In this document: piece after piece, positions 58,201 to 64,000 of the stretch
Position numbering within the stretch: the stretch's first letter is position 1
How the letters are laid out: every line of letters begins with the position of its first letter
Assembly (NCBI GenBank): GCA_004519485.1
Contig: CP038135.1
Location: 993,001-1,057,000, forward strand
Origin: Nannochloropsis oceanica
Lineage: Eukaryota > Sar > Eustigmatophyceae > Eustigmatales > Monodopsidaceae
DNA length: 64,000 bases
Reading direction: 5' to 3'
The notes under the pieces: model-generated
Databases searched by the model: none
What the model saw: only the letters and a program-made list of their open reading frames with translations
What the model was told of the DNA's origin: nothing
Made by a program: the position numbers and the translations under genes

Positions 58201-59346
58201 CTCCTCTGTCACACTCAAATGCTTCCGCTCGACTTCCAACATCTCCCCTTTCCTCCCTCCCTTCTTCCCTCCCTCCCTCCCTCCATCCCTCCCGCCCTTC
58301 CTCCCCAGGACACCGAGGACGTGGTTTTCATCCGCGATGGCATGCGCCTCGATCCCGCCGTGGAAAGGGAAAAGTCGGTTGATATTTTTACTCAAGGTGG
58401 CTGGCAAGGCTTCCTTGCCAACTTCTTCCCCTTCACCTCCGCCTTCCCCTCCTCTCCCTCTTCGCCTGCCTCTCTTCCGACCCACGCCCGCGCGGATGGA
58501 AAGGAGGGAGGGACGTCGGTTTCGTTCAGCTCCTTGTCTTCAGTAAGAGCGTATCTGGGCTCTACCAGCAGCAAGAGGGGACTACAGGTGGAGGGGATGG
58601 AGGGATGGAAGGATACAGGAAAAGAGGGAGGAATGGAGGGAGAGGAGAGGACGAAGAGCGGATCATTTGCGGCGGCTGGAGTGGAGAAGGATGATGTGGG
58701 TGTAGCGATTTGTATCGGGGAGTCGCCACGGCAGGGCCCCAAGGCTGGGAAAGAGAGATGGAAGGAGGGAAGGGTCGCGATAGCTAGAGCGAAGGAGGGA
58801 GTAAGAGGCTTCTTCCAGGGACTCATGAGAGCAACAACGAAGAAGGAAGAGAGGACAGTTATGTCCCCCTCGGGGGGAGGGGGGCCAGTGAGGAAGAAAA
58901 CGACGGAGAAGATGGAAGAGAGGAGGAAGAAGAAGAAGGAAGGGCAGGTGGCAGGTGAGGCGGTGGAGGGGGGGGAGAAGAAGAAGAAGAAGAAGAAGAG
59001 GCGGTCAAGCGAGGAGAAGAAGGAGGAAGAGGAGGAGGTGGCGGTGGTGGTGATGGAGGACGAGGAGGAAACGGCGGCGAAGAAAAAGAAGAAGAACAAG
59101 AAGAGCAAGGACACACCCAGGAGTAGCAGCAGCACAGGAAAGAAAACGAAGGAGGGGAAGACGGGGAAGAAGAAGAAGAGCAAAAAGTCTTCCGCTGACT
59201 TGAGCAACAGTACGACCATTGACGCCACTGCTGAGAGTGCAGCTCCTCCTCCTCAATCTGCTCCATTAGCTGCAGTGGTAGAACAGCCCGTCTCTCGTCC
59301 TAAGGAGGAAAAGGAGGGGAAGGACAAGGACCAGGGGGAGCCCTGA
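52257..59346 (+). CDS. giant surface protein: signal peptide, Ala/Pro repeats, beta-helix, multispan membrane domain
   Basis: Five exons (52257-52438, 52783-57336, 57502-57712, 57974-58135, 58309-59346) join with matching phases to give exactly 2,048 residues. Residues 1-41 form a signal peptide (WPLLLLGLGLMNMLLVKPTHA). About 70-525 is Ala/Pro-rich with long tandem repeats, a likely hydroxyproline-type extracellular stalk. About 537-1244 has dozens of right-handed beta-helix rungs with the GGA(V/I) pattern (NNSATSGAALKTYQSKVNIS, NEASWGGALEF) and many N-x-S/T sites, as in Pmp-type and pectate-lyase-like adhesins. A Cys-rich neck follows (CPNGQYGDYASAGSLICETE, CKPGYRGEQCMDCKGGF), then about eight hydrophobic spans (MGAFILYLVRG, SLLQLLVMVGLIHNAFGIAV, HICNLFFPILILIVLIKA and others). 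The tail of about 345 residues is Lys/Glu/Ser-rich and cytoplasmic. It looks like a cell-surface adhesin or receptor; no named family covers the whole. Confidence 0.85.
52886..53720 (+). repeat. coding tandem repeat of 330-339 bp, about 2.5 copies
   Basis: The word GTGGACGCCGACGGGGTAGC starts copies at 52886, 53225 and 53555. Each copy encodes VDADGVAPDPPADEA..., then a run of APA/AAP triplets. The 9-bp length difference is a loss of Ala/Pro codons; the third copy diverges after about 53700. A further duplicated unit (APKAPIKKKP...VADDGE) covers about 53815-54090. Confidence 0.93.
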
Positions 59347-60503
59347 AGGGAGGGAGGGAGGAAGGGAGGGAGGGAGTGAAGAAGGGGAAAGAGATTCAAT
59401 TGGCAATTTAGAGTGTGGCGAGGTAGGAGAGAGGGGGCGCAAGTGGGGAATAAAAGGCTAGGTTGGTGCCTTCTTCAATCTGTCCTTGCGCTTCTTCATC
59501 TTTCTCGACTTATTTTCGTCAAATTAAACAAATAGTCCAGGTGAATGTGTCGTTTAATGTGTAAGTCCAGAATAAGTCAGATGAAGTGTATGGTGCGTGG
59601 AGACGAGTGTAAGACGGAGAGGAAACGTTCAACTTTCCTAGATTTATTTCGTGAGAAGCAGGAGCTGCTCACTTTGTTCGCGAAAAAGACAAGAGAGGAA
59701 CTGAGAGAGAAAAAAGATGTAGGAGATAAGGGAGGGAGAAAAGGGGGGGGGACGGAAGGCAGTGTGCGATTTAAAAGTCATGTGATTATATAGAAAATAG
59801 GTCGAGGGAAAGAGAGCGAAAGAGGGAAGGGGTACAGCGACAGAAAAGGCCCTTGCGGCGGCAATACAAACCAGGGGAGTAGAAGGAAAAACGGCAGAAG
59901 AATAGGAAGACGGGGAAGAAGAGGAAGAAGAATCATCATTAGCAGCAGCAGCTGTAAGGGGAACATCGGCCTTCAACCCCTGAAGTGGGGATGGAAAAAA
60001 GAAAATGGAAGAAGAGACAGGATCCGAAACTAAGTGGGGATGGCGAAGACCGTAGCAAACAGATAATCGACGACAAGAAATTATATACACCACTAGAGAC
60101 CAAAAATCGTTCGCTTTCTTTGCGGGGAGAAGGTCAATGCTTTGGTACCTTCTTGGTTATCTTGGTGTCTCTTTGTTTCTCCGTTGTTCAGGTTTTTCAT
60201 TTGGCCGTCAGCCTCCTCTCGTTTCTATTTTGTCTCTTGCTGGATTGGGCTCACTCTAAAATGGTGATGGCGGTGTTTTCATCACAGGACGAGTTGAAGT
60301 AGGGCTATCGCTATCGCCTTCGGCTCGCTTGCTCCCTGCATCTGGCTGTGGCAATACCCTGGCTACACCCCTTCCCGGAGGGATGCACATGGACTATGGG
60401 AGGGAAGAGGACAAGCGCAACGATGCGAAGAATTATGCCGGATTTATTTCGCACTAGAACTCTACCATTAGGTCCCTCACTCCACAGGACTCAACACTAC
60501 GAC
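59347..60503. other. intergenic
   Basis: 3' flank of the surface-protein gene and promoter of the secreted protein gene. Short frames only. A-rich at 59690-59780. Confidence 0.45.
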
Positions 60504-62133
60504 ATGACGATCAGCAGCAGAAGCAGCGCGCGCCCCTTCTTCCTCGTCTTGGCACTGCTACCGCTTTTCGCTGTCCCGCAGAGCTTGTATGGGACGCTGC
60601 CTTTTGCGGACGAGAAGATCCAAGGGCCGCAGGTATATCTGGGAGGGATGGAAGAGGTTGGAAGTGGGGAGGAGCATTGTAGGGCGGGAGCGTGACAGGA
60701 GGGCGAGAGCTCTATCAGAGCGGGCCAGGCCCTCACATCGTATCCGCTTCACAGAACTGTCTCGAGCAATTTTTCTGCTACAACATCTTCTGGTCCAATT
60801 ACCCACATTCTCCCCTCCCTCCCTCCCTCCCCTCCTTCCTCCCCTCACAGACCATTCCGGGCAAGGTATGGCTTGCCTACTTCGACCAAGGAGGGCCGGA
60901 TGTCTCATATCATTCGTCCGATGGAAAAAACCACGGCTCTTGCGAGCTGAATCCATGCACGGGTACCAATGCAATCTATAAAAATGTCTTCCGAAAGGTA
61001 CAGTGAGGAGGGTGCAGGGAGGGAGGAGGGACAAGGGAGAGGGAGGACGGAATGAAGTTAAATTCAGGCGTATCGTATAGTTGGTAACCGTTCCCGGCCT
61101 ATTACTCTCTTTTTTTGCGTACCCTGAGTCTTTCCAAGTTATCATCGCTGCTGTACGACAAATCCATCTCACCCTCCATTCTCCATCGTCCTTCTTCCCT
61201 CTCTCCCTTTCCCCCCTCCTCTACAATACAGGACGAAGGCGCCTCAACCTCTTACACCAAGCCCCCCAACGGCGGATGGACGGGGGACCGCTTTGCCGCC
61301 AACAATAGCCAAGTGCCCGTGGATCAGATGTACTGGGGATGGAATGCGATAGGTGAGGCCGATTTCTCCTCTTCTCCGTCTTTCCCTCCCTCCTGCCCTC
61401 CCTTTCTCCCTCCCTCCTGCCATACCTTCTGTTGCCCTCCCTCCTTCCCTCCTTCCCTCCCTGTCCTCTCCTTCCCGCCCTCCCTTACCCCATCCCTTAT
61501 TTTGTCGGTGGGACGTGGGCCTTCCTCCCCCCCCTCCCTCCCTCTTGCCCCCCCTCTGAGCAGACCTCGCCTCCCTCCTCCAACCACACTTGGGAAACTA
61601 CTGAGCCGCCTTTGTTCCCTTCCTCCTTCCTTCCTTCCCTTCTTCCCTCCTTCCCTCCCTTTCGCAGGTAATTGGGTTCGTCTCTCCCTCCTCGTCAAGA
61701 AGGGCGGAAACTACACCCTCTCCCTTTTTGGTTCCAGCAACAGCGGCGGCGCACTCACACTGACGGTAGACGACTACCTGCAGAAGGGCAAGGCGGTGGT
61801 AAGTGGGAGGAATGAAGAAATGACCCGAGGGAGGGAGGGAGGGATAGAGGGACGATTAATTTGGTGCATTTTCTCTCTGAATGCTCTTTCTCAATTTTTT
61901 TGAGGGTGTTTTCTCCCTCTTCTCCTTTCCTCCCTCTCCTCTAGACTACCACAGCCACCATTCCCGCCACTGACGGGTACCATCAATGGGCACTTTTTCC
62001 CGACATCGCCGTCCTTCCTTCCCTCCCCCCCGGCCTGGCCCTCCTGGCGGTGAATGTGACAGGCATTTATGCCTATAAAGAGGGGAGTCAATTCGGGAAC
62101 TTGCTCTGGTTCGATTTTCACTGGAAGGGGTAG
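60504..62133 (+). CDS. secreted CBM6/35-like carbohydrate-binding protein
   Basis: Five exons (60504-60632, 60851-60997, 61232-61352, 61668-61798, 61945-62133) join in phase to give 238 residues. An N-terminal signal peptide is clear (PFFLVLALLPLFAVPQSLYG). The rest reads like one CBM6/CBM35-type beta-sandwich: TIPGKVWLAYFDQGGPDVSY (cf. the PG.ieAEdyd.GG.GvaY start), QMYWGWNAIGNWVRLSLLVK (cf. the GeWv.Y.v strand), GGNYTLSLFGSSNSGGALTL and the end LLAVNVTGIYAYKEG with LLWFDFHWKG. No catalytic domain is attached. Predicted to be secreted or wall-bound and to bind a polysaccharide; the ligand is unknown and the family call rests on motif order. A stretch near 60766-60800 (encoding NCLEQFFCYNIFW) would break the frame if included, so I treat it as intronic. 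Confidence 0.72.
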
Positions 62134-62348
62134 ATGGGCCAAGCCTCTCCTCCCCCTCTCCCCCCCTTTCTCTGTCCCTCCCTCCTCCTTTCCTTCAATG
62201 TCCTATTGTTGTAAGCTGATGGGAGCCTCTTGCACTTTAAACGAGTGTATGGAGGGACAGAGGGAGGGAGGGAAGCAGGGAGGGCGAGACGAGAAGAGAT
62301 CGATAAGCGTGGAGTAGAGTTACGTAGAAAATATACAAACAATACAAA

Positions 62349-62558
62349 ATGTCAAACCGACAAGGCAAAAAAGCTGTCGACTATTCAGCAACAATCACTC
62401 TCTCCTCGACTTTGTCAAACACGGTGTACAAAGGAAAAACTCATGTGAAAATGAGCGGAAAAGTTCAGATTTGTTTGCTTTCAAATGAAAAATCAGCATG
62501 TGAGTATATCTTTCAAGCTTTGGGACGAGGAAACGCTAGGCTTATTTCTGACCATTGA
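62349..62558 (+). CDS. possible small ORF in an AT-rich patch, unknown
   Basis: A 69-codon frame from ATG to TGA encodes MSNRQGKKAVDYSATITLSS and onward, ending GRGNARLISDH. Composition is protein-like and free of the Ser/Pro/Gly runs typical of chance frames in this genome. The surroundings (62330-62830) are clearly AT-richer than flanking DNA. No family recognised. Confidence 0.3.
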   Translation: MSNRQGKKAVDYSATITLSSTLSNTVYKGKTHVKMSGKVQICLLSNEKSACEYIFQALGRGNARLISDH

Positions 62559-62940
62559 GCGACGAATTTTAGGAGAAAAGGTGTGGGCGCAAGGACAGGC
62601 GCTTATGAATTGAACTACTCTCCTGGCGTTCTCATATTACTCTCCCCACCCTTCACACAGTACATTGGGCTGCGGTATATACCTTGTTCGTTTTTTTGGT
62701 TTCCGGGAAATCAGCGGAATCATTCCGTTGATTTCTCAGCGTGAAGAGAAAATTTGAAAAAAAATGCTCCCAAAACCACGTATAAACCAAAAATAAAACC
62801 AATGTTCAATCAACAAATCATCCTCGATTATCTGCTCGATTTTCTCACCAAAATGTCAAAAGCAATTCTTCCCCGCCTTCTTGTGTGCATTTTTTCTCTC
62901 TACGTTGTAATTGTCACAGTTGTGGTTGCCCTCTTAGGTG
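62559..62940. other. intergenic, AT-rich
   Basis: AT-rich DNA with A runs near 62750-62800. A plus-strand frame (62754-63119) contains a hydrophobic stretch but overlaps a minus-strand Pro/Gln-rich coding candidate; unresolved. Confidence 0.35.
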
Positions 62941-62949
62941 CTATGGCTG

Positions 62950-63740
62950 CCAATGCCATGCAGGACGTGACCTATCCGTTGCCGTACTTGGTCTTCTTAA
63001 CGTTTCTGCGGCGGCGCTCCCTGCGTCTCCTCTCGCCTCGTCTTTACGATACGAGGCAGAGAGAGTCTTCATGTTGCCCTCCCTTTTCTCACTGCCACCA
63101 CACGTCCGAGGCCCTGTGATCGACATCATGAATATCACGATTTGCTCGCTTTGGTCACACGGAGGGTACGACATGTACTGCGGCGGGTAATGGCTGGCTG
63201 GAGGCACAGAGGGAGGAGGAGGCGGAGTAGGCGGGTTGCTCGGGCCCTCGGCCCCACATCCTCTAGGGACACTTATGTTAGGCACATGCGGCAAGTAGTA
63301 CCAAAGGGGAGCGCCAGCGTACGGGGGATAAGTGACGTATCCAACCGGCGGCAGCTGCTGCTGCTTCTGGGAATGGTGGCGGTACTCATGGTGTTGGTGT
63401 TGGTGAAAGTGCTGGTATCGGGTTGGGCTTTGAGGGTTTAGGGTGTGGTAGTGGTAGGAACGAAGGCGGTGGCGCCATATGTCAGGTTAGTCAGGCCACT
63501 GAGTTCGGCGCTGCTCCCATTAACAGAGGATTGATGCGGAGAATGGTTGTAAGAGGGCGCTACAGAAGAAAACTTGGGCTGCGGTTGCTTCTGGTAAGGC
63601 TGCTGATAGCTCTGCGAAGATAAGTGCTGGTGGTAGTGGAGGTTCAGCTGCTGTGGTGGTTGTTGTTCTTCTTGTTTTAGTGCTCGCTCAAGCTCTCGAT
63701 CCAGCTTCCGCCACTCCTCTTTCTCCTTTCTGTGTCTTTG
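62950..63740 (-). CDS. Pro/Gln/His-rich protein, exons unresolved
   Basis: Two minus-strand coding-like stretches. One (about 63740-63438) reads RKEKEEWRKLDRELERALKQ followed by a Gln/Tyr/Pro-rich run and ends TTTTP before TAA at 63438. The other (about 63430-62950, another frame) reads HQHQHHEYRHHSQKQQQLPP, then YVTYPPYAGAPLWYYLP and a Pro run. They share composition and are probably exons or alternative ends of one gene, but I could not place an intron or a start codon. A disordered RNA- or protein-binding region is possible. Confidence 0.33.
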
Positions 63741-63832
63741 CCGGCAGCACTACGAGCCTTGGCTCACCTTCCGAAGGCAGCGACAGTTTCAACCCCAAGC
63801 CCGTAGGTTCTTTCATCTTAATTTATTTCGTT

Positions 63833-64000
63833 ATCGCTTCCTCCTGCGCCACCACTGCCGGCTCTTCCGGGTATGCGCGCACGAGCCTCCTCCCCACCTT
63901 CTCCCGCAACTCCGTCAGTCTCAGCCCTAGCCCGGCTAAAACCACGTTCACGCCCTTCCTCCACATCAAGGTCCCCCCTCCACCTCTCCCTTCCTTCCTC
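63833..64000 (-). CDS. C-terminal end of a gene cut by the window edge
   Basis: Minus-strand frame entering from the right edge and ending with TAA at 63833-63835. It encodes MWRKGVNVVLAGLGLRLTEL, then REKVGRRLVRAYPEEPAVVA and EEAITK. High G/C at third codon positions supports coding. No family recognised from this fragment; an alternative frame gives a Gly/Arg/Glu-rich tail. Confidence 0.4.

Noticed and set aside
60766-60850. Extra exon encoding NCLEQFFCYNIFW in the CBM-like gene
   Set aside because: Its inclusion shifts the frame or creates a stop, whereas skipping it gives a complete in-phase model.

Overview
The window looks like nuclear DNA of a photosynthetic stramenopile, most likely a eustigmatophyte such as a Nannochloropsis relative. 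The evidence is spliceosomal introns with long CCCT-type pyrimidine tracts, a cycloartenol-type oxidosqualene cyclase, a thylakoid-lumen precursor with a heterokont-style bipartite leader (hydrophobic signal then A-T-A-F), three P-type plasma-membrane proton pumps, and many Ser/Gln/Asn homopolymers. The genus is inference. Multi-exon models were built by joining exons whose splice phases agree; where they do not agree I say so.

Left part (1-13113): a Ser/Glu-rich unknown gene, two weak minus-strand fragments, a clean two-exon COX17 copper chaperone, then a roughly 18-exon minus-strand gene with an N-terminal PX domain and a C-terminal AGC-type Ser/Thr kinase (SGK3/CISK-like layout). Middle-left (14329-28280): a 16-exon cycloartenol synthase with an N-terminal membrane segment, a divergently transcribed acidic protein with an ELM2-like motif, an RCC1-repeat protein swollen by homopolymers, a type II DnaJ co-chaperone, and a lumenal PSII-like protein.

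Centre (29013-42910): three P3A proton-ATPase genes. Copies 2 and 3 are head to head, forming an inverted repeat with about 3.49 kb arms of identical length around a 1.8 kb spacer; introns are as conserved as exons, pointing to gene conversion or a very recent duplication. Copy 1 is a tandem, more diverged relative that lacks one intron.

Right part (44632-64000): a coiled-coil protein ending in the prenylation box CSIM (the same four residues that end human prelamin A), a membrane protein with a degenerate RING-CH-like cysteine cluster, a 2,048-residue predicted surface protein (signal peptide, Ala/Pro tandem repeats, parallel beta-helix repeats, Cys-rich neck, about eight membrane spans, Lys/Glu-rich tail), a secreted CBM6/35-like beta-sandwich protein, and poorly resolved genes at the edge.

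The most novel items are the beta-helix multispanning surface protein, the CSIM coiled-coil protein, the proton-pump inverted repeat, and the intron sequence organisation: sense-strand pyrimidine tracts, often preceded by complementary purine arms, plus small coding-exon echoes inside kinase introns.
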